Positions 36,433 through 47,941 of a stretch of DNA of 64,000 nt are shown in pieces. Both the position numbers and the translations under genes were made by a program. Location: assembly GCA_914767715.1 (NCBI GenBank), contig OU612070.1, positions 6,713,501 through 6,777,500 of the forward strand, in the 5' to 3' direction. The stretch's first letter is position 1; the number at the start of each line of letters is the position of its first letter. This DNA is from Membranipora membranacea (lineage: Eukaryota; Bryozoa; Gymnolaemata; Cheilostomatida; Membraniporidae). The notes below the pieces were generated by a model. It saw only the letters and a program-made list of their open reading frames with translations, made no database searches and had not been told where the DNA came from.

Positions 36433-36984
36433 AGAAAAATGAAGATGCAATGAAAAACTATGTTGGCATTTCTTGTGTGCACCATGGTTAATGAAAGCGG
36501 CTTCGTATGTGAGAACTTTCAAAAAAACTTTGTTTGGACACAATAATGGTTATTTGGACAGCATGTTTGACGTTATGCAAAGGTGGCGAAAATATTAGCC
36601 GTATTCGAGAGTCTACTGTCATAGCAATGTGCAAGCTAATTTTTTGAAAGTCAATGTGTATGACATTTGAAGAGTACTCTAAGAGAAAATCTTAATTAAT
36701 TTTGATTCGAGCCTATGATCTGTTGTGAATTAATGATTGAAATTTCACATATTTTCACAGCTTCACAAAAAAAATGCGTTGTATGGCGTGACGTAAAAAG
36801 TCAATTTAGACTAGTCATATATCAAAGAAAATCAAATTTTATGATGAATGCAATCTCTAAGTATACATTCCACCTGATTTGAAATTTCTTGCAATTAATT
36901 TGACTGCTCAATCTGCATCGACAAAAAGAGCGTTTTCTGCCTCATTTCCTCCCTAAAATGACACAGCGTCATGGAATCAAGTTT
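36433..36984. other. No gene recognised
   Basis: No exon or element assigned. Confidence 0.3.
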
Positions 36985-37503
36985 TTGTTCAGGTATTCAT
37001 TTTCAGTAGCTCGGCAGCTTTCCAACGGTATATGATATGTTGATATTCGGATCGGTCTTTGACATTACCTCAAGGCACATTCTGAGGCAGTAATCAAGAA
37101 AGCTCGTAAGCGCCTGTTTATTATGAAGAAGTTGTCCTCTCTTGGTATTTCTAAACCAATCAGAATGCGATGTTACTATACTTTCATTGAATGTGTTTTT
37201 ATTTATCATCTATGTACATTATTTGGCCATATATGGCCAAACATGTCGCAACTCCATTAATGATGTTATATCAACCGCTAGCTTTTTAGCTGACTGTGAA
37301 GTCCCATCTCTGTGCGAGGTTTTTACCAGAGTTGTTAAGAACCGTTGTCTTCGTATGTATGCAACAGACAATGAGCCAATATTAGCCCTAGCTACACTTC
37401 CATCAGGGCGCTACTGTAATATCAAATGTAGGATAGAGCTACGGAGACAATGCTTTAGAGCACAATGTGTGAAATTTTTAAACTCCGTTTTCTTCAAAAG
37501 ATA
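36985..37503 (+). mobile_element. LINE ORF2 C-terminal fragment
   Basis: ARKRLFIMKKLSSLGISKP (37107-37160) is the post-RT block. The frame continues (CYYTFIECVF) and ends with PILALATLPSGRYCNIKCR, RRQCFRAQCVKFLN and a stop at 37503. The 'LPSGRR......C...R...SF.P.av..lN' ending is typical of ORF2 termini in animal non-LTR elements. At least one frame change separates the two blocks. Confidence 0.7.
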
Positions 37504-38394
37504 ATATTTTATAATGTGCAGACTTTTATATCACTAGTAACTTTTTAGCTCTACAAAACCAATATTTCTTAACCATAACGGCAGAGACAGAATAAAGTAA
37601 AGTAAAAGTATTCATAATTTGTAAAATTTTATTATGATAAATGTCTTGAGTTAAACAATAGAATACGGTTAAAAAACAAATGAAATTATATAAAAATCAG
37701 ACTAGAAAATGTTGTTGATGTTTTTCATAGTTATGTAATAATGATTGCTAAGTTTGTCAAGTGGTAAGAATTTCAAAGAGATTTTCTTTCTCCAGCTTGA
37801 TTTGATGTTAGTGGGTTAATGCTGAGTATCTGTCGAAATTTGCTAAATACAACCTCATAGATACCTAGATCAAGCATGATCTGACGATATGCCAGCATTT
37901 CGTGTATGAACCGCCGGCAGATCAACAGTAAAACGGGAATGTCCAGACTGCTGGCAAATGTGATCAAATTTTTCTAACAAACGCCTCGCGGTCACGGCCT
38001 GTGGTTGTTGTCCAGAAGACCATACCCCAAATTTTGTACTGGTTTATTTTTATCTACACTATGGGAGGCATTGGATCAACGTAGGTTCGATAGATGCCAG
38101 GCACACAGCTTGATCTAGTCAGCTTTTATTAAACTTAATTATTCAAAGATATAGCAGTCAAACAAAAACATAATAACCATACATAACATACGTTTTTTCT
38201 CCAAAAAATGTTCTACGGCAACATCACTTCACATCAGACAATAAAACCTTTTCCCGTGCATTTAGTTCATATCGTGATTAATTGTTGTTAGATTTTAATA
38301 TCCAAGGACTTTGTTGATATAATTATAAACATGTTATATATTCATTGTAGGAATTGCTTTTGTTAAAAGTACAACCCTGGCACCACTAGATATA
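37504..38394. other. No gene recognised
   Basis: A 64-codon minus-strand frame at 37773-37967 has no recognised similarity. Confidence 0.3.
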
Positions 38395-38730
38395 AACCCA
38401 CTTGAAATTTGCCTTCACAGATGGACAACATACTCAACAATGAAAATCCTAGGTATAAGCGCTAGTTCTGCACCACAGGGCAGTCAGCAGCCCCTAAACC
38501 CCAATGGCTGCAAAAACTGAATTAAATTGGGAAGCTATGTTTTGTTTATAATCTCATAGAAAAGCGTTCCTTTTTCTTATGCAAGGCAAAAACATTGTTT
38601 TTATAGATGATTTTTCAATTGACATGACTGTTTATGTATTTAGATTAAAACAGACAAAAAATACAACATCACGCATCAAATATCAAATTATAACTTTTTT
38701 GGTTGTCTGCTACTTTAAGTCCATGCTGAC
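38395..38730. repeat. Left partner of an inverted repeat pair (with 46262-46770)
   Basis: 'cagggcagtcagcagccc...caatggctgcaa' (38475-38515) is the near-complement of 'gcagccattggg...gggctactgactgccctg' (46631-46665). 'caacatactcaacaatgaaaatcc' pairs with the complement near 46700. 'aaagttataatttgatatttga' and the adjoining 'tagcagacaacca' in complement match 46268-46310. Spacings are only partly conserved. Confidence 0.6.
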
Positions 38731-40540
38731 TTTGTTAAATTAATGCTCCTGTGACAAGTTTTAGTCTCTTGAAATCATAACAAAATGAATGTCTGTTAAC
38801 AACAAGGAGGTCAACATTGACTAAATCACTTTCTCTTAAAAGTACATTTACAGTTTTGAGTCTGTCTAATCCAGTAACTAAACATATAGCGCATTATAAG
38901 ATAAGGGATTGTAATTCAGTTGCTTGGTAAGTTCTTAAATGTCTATTTCAAATTATCAGCGCCAATTTTCTTATGACCCACTTTCATCTTGATCAGAGAT
39001 TTTCTTGTTTTCTTGATGGCTGATGTTTTAAAAAATTCTTGCCTAATTTAGCTTTCATACCCTCAAGCAGTAATCACAGCATAAGGTTGTTCATTGTTTG
39101 TCAATTTCTCCAAGGCAATGTGGTAAATGTCCATTGATAATTATCATCATGAAAATTGTGCTTTTTCTCATCGTGTTAGCTTGCTCAGTCGCCCTCAAAT
39201 CCATGTTAGCTTTCAAAATTGAGCACAAATAATTGAAATTGATTATGGCAAGCCTTACAATTAGAGTCTGACTGGCATATCCACAGATACTTATCTGAAA
39301 CTGCAAAGGCGAGAAAATTGACTTTTTTTCAAGAGAGTTGAATTGTTGTTTAACTGCATGCCTCTTCACCAAAATAAACTAAGAGCAGCTCTAATGGTTA
39401 CTTTTAAAAATTAATTATTGCAATAGCTGTTGCAAGATAGTAAGAATCAAAGATACGCATCTACCAATGGATCTTCGGACAGCTGTTATCGGACTGAGCT
39501 TGACAGGTGCCATGCATGCCAAGTAATTACCATCCTGGTGTAACATCTCAGGCTTCCTACTGCCGGTATTTTGGTGGGAGACCATGCATCAAACTGTGTA
39601 AAACTGTTGGTGTATCACTACCGGCTGAGATATAAGCCATTCTTATGTGCTATTCGTTTGTTACAGCAGTCAGCGGGGATAAGGCAATTAAAATGACAGA
39701 GAAATTAGACTTGATCAAAATACAGGATGCAATCTTATTTTTCTCTTAACAAACCCGGTATTGTCTGAAAATACTAACATGAGAATATGGTCACCATTTA
39801 CTGATCGTTTACATCACAATTTTGCAAAGGATTATGGGAGTAATGACATACTCGTTAAAATAGATCAATGTCACCACTTTGATAATCAGTCAGTGAGCCA
39901 GTGGTAGCTTCCATCAGTTGGCTAATGCATTTTGGGTAATGCAATTACGACCTCGTTATAGTGGCAAACACAGTAATAAGGAGCTTCAGTAGTTGCTTTC
40001 TATGAATAAATTTTCTCATCCAAAGATTCAAAGATTCTGTCGTTGGGGTTTGTGGGTAATAAAATTACTCACAGCGACGGCTACAAGCCGCTACATCGAT
40101 CAAGCAATGAGATTGCATGAAACGACCCTTTATTTTTAGCTTTGTTGAACAAGCATTGGCCTTATAAGACGGGATCCTGTCTTGCTTAGTCCTTTTCAAC
40201 TCTGGCGCCGCAACTGCAAGCACCTACTAAAATGTACATTCAAGACTATTACCACGGCAGAGCACGGTGAGTATTACTGGGTGCAATATATTTTGTTATG
40301 CATTGTTATTCTACTAGTCAGCTGTAACGTAAAGCCAAGTAAAATAATGCCTCTGCCCAAGTGACATTAGCGGAAAGTGCCGCCGCAAAAGGCACAGAAC
40401 GAAACGTGAGATTATAATTATTTGCTGTGTAATCAAAATATTATTGAGTTTTTAACATGTCGAGACTTATTGTTGTGTGAACTACTGATGTGAGCAGCCA
40501 TTGGGTTCATAACTATTTAAGCTGCAACATTTTATTGCAG
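38731..40540. other. No gene recognised
   Basis: Near 39560-39600 'ggtgggagacc' recalls 5S rRNA, but the rest does not. A short plus-strand frame near 40182-40266 ends at a GTGAGT and might be an upstream exon of the transposase-like remnant that follows. Evidence is too weak to call. Confidence 0.3.
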
Positions 40541-41650
40541 AAGTAAGATCTGAGTCCGACAGATGGCAGGTGACCGATGACCCAGGCACATCTGCTGAGA
40601 CAGCAGCCGAAGCCGCAACCCCAGGACCATCCACAGCCGAAGCCCCAGTTCCAGCACTAGTAAGTCCAGCACCAGTCGGTCCAGCACCAGTCAGTCCAGC
40701 ACCAGTCAGTCCAGCACCAGTCGGTACAGCACCAGTCGTTCCAGCACAAGTCGGTCCAGCACCAGTCAGTCCAGCACCAGTCAGTTCGCCGCCTTGTCAC
40801 CCGGCCAGCCCTCCTACACCAGCAAGACAGCACTAGTCAGTCCAGCACCAGTCGGTCCAGCACCAGTCGGTCCAGAACCAGTCTGTCCAGCACCAGCCGG
40901 TCCTACACACTGACTTGGGCTGGACCGACTGGTGATGGACCGACTGGTCACCCGGCCAGCCCTCCTACACCAGCAAGACCACAGAGCCCTCAAGTTGAAG
41001 CATTAAACCCTCTTCAACCACAACCATCTCCGCAAAAGCGTAAATAACTCTATGACAAAACTTTTGCAGATTGTTATCTTTTGAGATTGTTAACTATTAA
41101 TGAAGTTTGCACAAGAGACAACTAAAAGCCCTTTCTAATATTGTATGGCTCTTTTCATGGCGGCGGCAGAGAATATTTAACAACGTGAGACATATGGGCA
41201 GTGTCAGCAGGAGGTTGGACTGGATCTGCGGATTTATCCAGACCGTGAGTCTTTACACGTGATAAGTTTTAACCACTGAGATTGAGCGATAGTTACAAAC
41301 CCACAGTGTGCATTAAATCAAGAATTGTAGGCAATTTTTTCCATGTACATTGACAGTTTTTTTTTCACTGTTGTAGCACCCTGTTCAGAGACACCGAGTC
41401 AGGGGGGAGCAAGCCACGTATGCCCCAAGGGCTGAGTCATTCAAGTACTTCCTCCCTCACAGGACAGGGACCCTCAGAGTCTGTGCGTTGATGTTCAGCA
41501 ACACACTGGCCATCAACCACAAAGTGGTAAGTCAAATTTATTCATCTCACTACAGCCGAAAAGATAGCCAGAGAGAAAACTTGCCTCCGGGTGTCAATCT
41601 GACCGACCTCTACCGGGAGTTCTAGCAGTCACTGACAGAGGCTGATATTG
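40541..41650 (+). pseudogene. Transposase-like gene remnant, copy A
   Basis: Pieces in order: an exon from 40541 (acceptor TTTATTGCAG), acidic/Ala-rich and then a long Pro-Ala-Pro-Val repeat; an exon 41377-41526 (acceptor TTGTAG, donor GTAAGT) encoding ESFKYFLPHRTGTLRVCALM and FSNTLAINHK; then, with no proper intron, LPPGVNLTDLYREF followed by a stop near 41626. The last two parallel exons of copy B (RYYLPLDGSQDVCVCTEMW and LPAGVHLADLYREL). The catalytic-looking C-terminal part seen in copy B is absent. I infer a decayed member of the same dispersed family. Confidence 0.55.
40640..40980. repeat. 15-bp minisatellite (CCAGCACCAGTCGGT) with an inverted block
   Basis: About fifteen units encode (SPAPV/GPAPV)n in the copy-A exon. 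At about 40908-40950 the units run in the opposite orientation (TGGACCGACTGGT). The flank 'cacccggccagccctcctacacc' then occurs a second time (first near 40797, again near 40948). This shows a local duplication-inversion that broke the frame. Confidence 0.85.
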
Positions 41651-42083
41651 AGTGTATTTATATTATTATTTTTATATATACAGCAAGAACCCTTAAATAC
41701 TAAAATCAAATAAACAATTTGATCAACGAACTCTTTTTCTCTTTCTCTCTTAAGCTGAGTTTATACAGAGGAGATTTCTTAGCAATTTGACAACTGAGCA
41801 ACTGCCAAGCAACAGTTGCGCCTGTGTAAACACAAGTTGCCAGTAAAATCCAGCGCGGGCAACACAACCTAGCATCAGTTGACAGAATGCAGCACTGTTG
41901 CATTTTTGGCATCAGTTGCTAGCATCTGGGCGTGCCTTATTTATTGCTGACCAATCATTACAAGTCTAGAAAATAAATAAATCTGTCTGTTCTGTCCAAA
42001 TATCCTTTGGATTTCTTGCTTCATTTTTACTAACTAAGTAGCTTTCTTTTCTTCTGAACTTGGAATTTTGATTGATTAATATA

Positions 42084-44108
42084 ATGGCTGCTGCTACTAC
42101 ACCTGCCACTTCATCTGATCTCAATACTGGAGAGTTTATTGCTGATCTGGAAAACCACCCATATATCTGGAACCACAAACTGGAGAATCATCATAAGAGG
42201 GCCAAAGATGAAATTGCTGCCTGGCAGCTCGTTTTAAAACCACTGGTAAGTAGATTTAAATAATGATGCTCAACCTTTATTTATAGAGGCTGCAGTAGTG
42301 TCGAGTGTTGCAGTAATTGGTGTGATCATTGTGTATGTTTATTTGAGTAGGGTGGGCTGGGGGTCAGTCAAGGTATTGTTAATAGAATAGTGGTGTGAGG
42401 ATGTAGGGGGTTGTTTAGGCAATGAGAAGTCACACTTATCTTTAGATATGTGTCAGGATTTCAGATTTTGATGATGAGGAATTGAGCTATAGAAACACAT
42501 GAGAATAAATTTTTAGAAAATCCAAACATTTTTATTGGGATTTTTTGGCTGATGATAGGATGACACTATCTAACTTTTGACTTGTCATGACCTTAGTGGT
42601 GTGTAGAGGGGGAGGGTGTTGTTTAGTGGGTTTATAATGTGGTTGGGGTTAGGCCTACTAATTTATGTGGGGATAAGTTGGGGGGGGGGGGTAGTATTGT
42701 TGTTTAATGGGGGTCTGTCCGGTGTTTATTTGAGTAGGGTTGGGTTGTTTCTAGTGGTATGTGGAGGGGGGTGCTGTTTAGTGGGGTTATAATGTGGTTG
42801 GGGTTACTAATTTGTGTGGGGATAAGTGGGGGGGGGGGGTAGTGTTGTTGTTTAATGGGGGTTTGTCTGGGGTGTTTATTTGAGTAGGGTTGGGTTGTTT
42901 CTAGTGGTGTTTGGGGATAGGCCTGACTGTAAAAGATGATGTGGGATGAAGTACTCAGTAATGTTTGGGTTACGTGGGTCGGGGTGGACGTGATGTTAAG
43001 TGCGGGTTGGCCTGGGTGTTGTTAAATTAAAAACTGGTAAACTTAAGGTTAAGCTCACACTATATACTTATATGCATTGCTTCTTTTTTAGCCAACAAAG
43101 AATAATTTATGTTTATTCTATTTGTTATAGTTGCAGTCCTCAAGACGAAATACAAATCCCTTCGAACTTATTACGGTCGGCTCCGCCGCGCACAGATGGA
43201 ACTAGTCGATAAAGAAACGCGGTCTGGGGCGGGTGCCAGCAGCGTACCGCCACCAACTTGGGAATATTATGAGTCCATGAGCTTTTTGAACGAGGTGTTG
43301 GCTACCAAGAACACCGAATCTACAATCCCTGAACACGTGCTGCCGCAGGTGTGGTAACTAACGTGTTTCTTTTTAAATTACAGTCCATTATAAATGTATG
43401 TTTTTAGTTTTTATTTTGAGCATCTACTCACTGTCTATTAAGATGGTCGCATTTCGATATAAGTAACTGCAGTTTAAGTGCTCAAACCCTCAAGCTAGAT
43501 AATGATAATATAATGCCACTAATACGGCGCTCCAAGGGTTTGGGCACTTAAACTAAAGTAACTTCCAAATCTTATACTCACTCCTATGCGCTTGTATTTG
43601 CATTTTTAAATTTTAGGGTGATGACGAAGATCCAATACTAAGTCCATCAGTGTCGGACCACAGCTCTGCTAACCCAACACCACGATCAGGACCTACACCC
43701 GAACCCACGCCCACACCATCTAGGCGACGCAAGAAAGATAATTCAGATGTGGTCGGTGTGATGAGCAAGGCATCAGAGATCATGGATCAAGTAGTCGGAA
43801 GAAGGAATAACCGAGAGAAAGATAAGTTTGACCACTTTGGTGCGGCTATAGCCAGTAGCATCCGAGATTTGGCAGAGCCTAGAGCTCAGGCTCTCGCTAT
43901 GGCTAGAATGCAGCAAATGGTGTTTGACATTGGGTTTGGCGGGATGCCCCCAACGCCTCAATACGAGAATTACAACCCCTCTCAGTATGTTGCTGACGAG
44001 ATGCCTGTGTGTAAACAGGAGGGCAACTCAAAATATGCGCGCGAGTTTCCGAGGAAGTTTCCCAAATCCGAAGTTGCTAGTTGCAAGTTGCAAGTTTCCT
44101 CTGTATAA
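42084..44108 (+). CDS. MADF-BESS domain protein encoded by the TIR element
   Basis: Exon 1, 42084-42245: ATG, then GEFIADLENHPYIWNHKLEN and AKDEIAAWQLVL, the first helices of a MADF (Myb/SANT-like) DNA-binding domain. Exon 2, about 43131-43348: LKTKYKSLRTYYGRLRRAQ and TWEYYESMSFLNEVL, the rest of MADF. Exon 3, 43617-44108: an acidic Pro/Ser linker, basic RRRKK, then a C-terminal BESS-like helix (FDHFGAAIASSIRDL, ARMQQMVFDIGF). MADF binds DNA and BESS mediates protein contacts. Exons 2 and 3 join in phase 0. Exons 1 and 2 differ by one base in phase, so a small exon may lie in the 0.9-kb intron or the acceptor may differ. No internal stop is seen. The stop codon falls inside the right TIR. Confidence 0.75.
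42330..42960 (+). repeat. G-rich tandem repeat, about 150-bp unit, with G10-G12 runs
   Basis: About three imperfect units, each with 'tttatttgagtagggt', a 'gtgg...gaggggg' block, 'tataatgtggttgggg', 'ggggataagt' and a run of ten or more G (about 42679 and 42828). It fills most of the first intron of the MADF-BESS gene. The sense strand has many GGG/GGGG tracts. Confidence 0.8.
43461..43563. mobile_element. Small palindromic MITE or hairpin inside the MADF-BESS intron
   Basis: Arms of about 29 bp: left 43462-43490 with AGTTTAAGTGC, right 43535-43563 with GCACTTAAACT, differing at about four positions, around a 44-bp spacer. A single similar end ('gagcacttaaact') lies near 7600, so it is probably a dispersed element nested in the larger transposon. 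Confidence 0.6.
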
Positions 44109-44119
44109 ACTCAGCTTTA

Positions 44120-46261
44120 CGGAGTTAACGATATGCAGGTTAGTAAAAATTGCGCTGAGACACCTTAGGCCTACTAACTGATTATTTCATCATGACGGCT
44201 GACATCCCAGAAATTTGTTGATAGAGTTGATAGAAAGAGAGCTGAAACAAGGATGAAACCTAACGACCACCTCATGAGTGTTAACATTCTTGACAGAGAA
44301 AAGTACTCTAATAATCATGCCTCCTGCACAAAGGTGGAATTCAAAATGCAAGTTCCATATGTATCCATCAAACAATTCAGCCTTTCCTCAACTCATCTCA
44401 CCGTGGTGATAAACAAACTTATGTTTGAAAGCAAAAGCACCAGGGTGAATGCGTTTGAGATAAGAAGGCTTTGAAATGGTCAGCCAAAGCCGCTATCCAA
44501 ACCTAAACCCCACAACACCTTAGGATAACATGATGCATAAGAAGGCTAAATACATCTCCAGCCTCCTCCCAATCATGCAAAACGATGGCCGTGTGTACAT
44601 GGATGTACTTGTTTTGGGATGGATTATAATTACACTATTGTTCAACCATAATAACCTAGCATTATAATCATCCCCACATGATCCTAGATGTAATCACTCA
44701 GCTTTCTTTTCATATGGAATACAGAAAATAGCTAAAACTTTTAACATGACTAAGCTCTTCACTAGTCGTTGTGCAGGGCACCAGTGCTGAGCCATTTCTG
44801 TGGCACTTTAATATTTATATCCAACTTTATTCATGGATATTTCATAACGTCCAACATTGTTATGACAGCACTATTAGGCGAGAAACGTCCATATGCATAG
44901 TAAGTCATCTCTCTGTATTTTACTCCATGTATTTAATGTGCTAAGTTGAAATTATTCATGCTGGACATTTACTATGATATTCATTGATTCGTCGATTGTA
45001 TGTAATGCGAATCTTCCGAGTTTTATTATACATTCACTTAACAAGGCACGTTTGTTATAGGATGCCAGTAGCCCTCTAACGTCACCAACGCACTCGGCTA
45101 GTCATCACCTCTGATATCATAATGATTAGCGTCTACTCTGATTATTCGCAGAGCATAGTTAAGATGTCTGGCGATGTGTTTTGCTATTTATTAATTCACA
45201 TTCTGTGTTTCTTTTGTATTCCATATGCCGATCCACAATTTGATGTAATTATGATTGTTGAATGACATTACAATTTACTTGATAATTAATTAGGCTACTA
45301 TTCTATTTAGATAATCGGGGCAGTCTTAGATAACCTATCAGTATTTACTCAGCTCTACGTATTGGTGGATTTATCCTCCTAATATTTGTAAGTTCACTAT
45401 CAATCACGTTTTTTGCACTTGTCATTTTGACATTCATTTAATTCCCTGGATTTATAATAAATGCTTCACAGCTATGACTTTGAGAATCATCATACGCTAT
45501 AATTCATGTCATTCAATGGTACATCAATGTAATACCACACAATTTTGCATCTTTGTTTTATCACTGATCACTTTGCTTTTATTCCAGGGCACAAATAAAT
45601 TGATGTGAAATCAAACTCATCCACACGTCACTGTAGCCACAAATCTAATACACCAATACTAGTACAGTACTATGTAAATTATATATTATGAAAAAAAAGG
45701 AAGGGACACAATAAATAATCAGCAATACAAGATACTATGGCATGTGTTCAATTTTTTCTTCAATTCATGGATTTGAGGGCGTGTGCCTGCATGAGACAAT
45801 CTGTACTATTATTTTTCGGCTCAGCGATAATAATATTTTTCTGGTGCCCTGTTATTGTATGTAAAATACATTACATAATCCTCTCAAAAAGTCTTACTCT
45901 GATTCAAGCTGCCTAATTTCAAATACCGGCTTCATTGCTAGTTAGGTATTTATCGCACTGCGATTTGATTTTTTTCAACGCAATGGAAATCCATGCAGCT
46001 TTGTTAGTTGTAATTAAAGGATTGAAAAAGCTTTGTGTCCGAATTCCACTCATAACAAAGTCACTTAGTTGAAATTACATAACTAACGAGTGATAAGGTT
46101 TTACAGAAACCAGATCTGTTGCTGTAAAATATTCACCAAATTACTGACAAAATGAACGTCAGGCTTGCTGCAAAAGAATTACGCCTAACTATGGCAGAGA
46201 GAAGGTCAATAGTGGCACAGTCTGACCCTTGCCACCTGGGTTATTCACAGGTGCACCAATT
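44120..46261. other. No gene recognised
   Basis: No exon with plausible splice sites and no recognisable element ends. A 73-codon plus frame at 44253-44474 has no family match. Confidence 0.4.
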
Positions 46262-46770
46262 TTAAAGTGGCAGACAACCACAAAAGTTATATATTGATAA
46301 TTGATACGTAATGATGTAGTCAATCTAAATTTGGATCTATAAACAAAACTTTTAATTTGAAAATTTCAATTGTTTCAATTGCAAACTCTCTTTTATCATT
46401 TTGTTTCATAACACAAATACCCGTACTCTCCAAATAAATACATCAATGGAAAATAATGATGTATAATATAATTTTTTTCCAGAATCGAAGCAGTTATATT
46501 TTGTTGTGTCAATCTTAATTTATTAACAGTCATCTCAGTTACCAAATCATCTACAAAAACAATATTATTGCTTTCAATAACAAAATTTAAGCATTTTCTT
46601 TGAGATTATATTAGCTTCTCAACTAAATTGCAGCCATTGGGTGGACGGGCTACTGACTGCCCTGTAATGCAGATCCAAAGCTTAAACCTTGGATTTCTAT
46701 TGCTGAGTATGTTGCCTACTTGTGATGGTTAATTGCATCTTGATACACATTAAGAGCGGTGCTAGTGTTG
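46262..46770. repeat. Right partner of the inverted repeat pair (with 38395-38730)
   Basis: See the left partner for matching segments. The interval between the pair, about 7.5 kb, contains copy A of the transposase-like gene and the MADF-BESS element. Confidence 0.6.
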
Positions 46771-47094
46771 TCTTCTACTTTAAGACGGTGATTGTGCTTA
46801 AAATAATGGCCACAAAATATTTAAGATAAATGTCAAGCATAATTACTCGTCATTCAGCTGACAAAGGTCTAATTCTCCAGCAAGTGAACAATTTGGTTAC
46901 GGCTGCAGTTGAATACTTTTGTGGTAACAACTGTCTGTACTTTCAACAAAAGACGGATGGAAAGCAGCTCACTCTACTGGGCTGCTAGTGTGGATCAATT
47001 AAACTGCACAGCTGCAGAGGGACAGGAACTAACCCTCATGTGGAAACAGAAATCAGCACTACAGGCTATCGCAAACTGTGTTGATTGACGGGTT

Positions 47095-47440
47095 CAATTG
47101 AGTGCTGGGTAACAACATGCCCAAAAATTTTATTTTCTCTAAAAAATTATCTTGGCTAGTTGACCGCAATTTGTGTGTCTGCGATTTTAACAGAAATCAT
47201 ATATAACCCAAATTGATCGACGATTGGTGATTGATACTAAAAATGAAAATATTGATGGTTTAATTATATATTATTAAGTTTTTATTCTATTGATGAGGCC
47301 TTTTAGTAAGGTTCTTTTGCCGTTTTAGCCTTTTTGACAAACAGTCCATTCTGTTCAGCAGACTCGTTTCAAAAATATTTTCAACTCATGTTGTTATTCT
47401 GGATATATCAACGCCATGCGGAATTCTTATCAAGATAGTC
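47095..47440 (+). repeat. Dispersed repeat, also found at 57943-58255 plus 58650-58680
   Basis: Shared segments in the same order: 'aacatgcccaaaaa', 'ttattttctc', 'attggtgatt', 'aaggccttt...taaggt(a/t)', 'tttttag' and 'ttgttattctggatata'. At 58 kb it follows directly after transposase-like copy B, so this is probably the 3' non-coding part of that family. The preceding 46.9-47.09 kb also resembles the end of copy B weakly. Confidence 0.6.
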
Positions 47441-47941
47441 CCTTCAAGAGGTAAAAATAAACTGATGATCTATTCTGATAACTGCAGCTCCACAAAATAA
47501 AAATTATCAAATTTTTGGTATATTCTGGGCGCTTGTTAATGCTGCAGATAACAACTTGCAGACTGCAACTCTGAAATTTTTTTAGGCGTGCCATACTCTT
47601 GTGGCAGCTGACTCTGCGTATGTTGGGCTCTTTTTGCAGTGCGTGAGGCGTGCCACAAATAACCATCTTGTTATCAGAATGAGCCCGGCCGAATTTTAAA
47701 GATTTTCATACACCGCCTCCTAAATAGAACTTGGGAGAGACCCTGTTAAGGGATTTGTGTGTAGTTGGGTTTCGGGCGGGCTTAAACAGCGTCTGGGTGA
47801 AGAGAGATTTTGATGGGTGTTTGAAAGGTTCAACTTCCTGTACACACAACTAAAAAGGTTGGACTAAATCTGGCTGAGAATCCAGGTCTGAGAGAGGTTA
47901 GAAGAGGCATCATGCAAGACAATTATATTGCAATCTTTCAG

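Larger units (their letters stand above)
41753..44116 (+). mobile_element. TIR element with TTA target duplication carrying a MADF-BESS gene (PIF/Harbinger-like)
   Basis: The terminal inverted repeats are identical for 20 bp (AGCTGAGTTTATACAGAGGA at the left; the complement at 44097-44116). TTA flanks both ends (41750-41752 and 44117-44119), the usual three-base target duplication of PIF/Harbinger. Subterminal AGTTGC/GCAACT motifs are clustered at both ends. The only gene inside is the MADF-BESS gene on the plus strand. Harbinger elements normally encode a DDE nuclease plus a separate Myb/MADF-type DNA-binding protein; the nuclease is absent here. It would need a nuclease in trans to move. 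Superfamily is inferred from TSD and gene content. Confidence 0.8.

Noticed and set aside
39520-39650. 5S rRNA or 5S-derived SINE ('ggtgggagacc')
   Set aside because: Only a dozen bases resemble 5S; flanking promoter boxes and the rest of the gene do not match.
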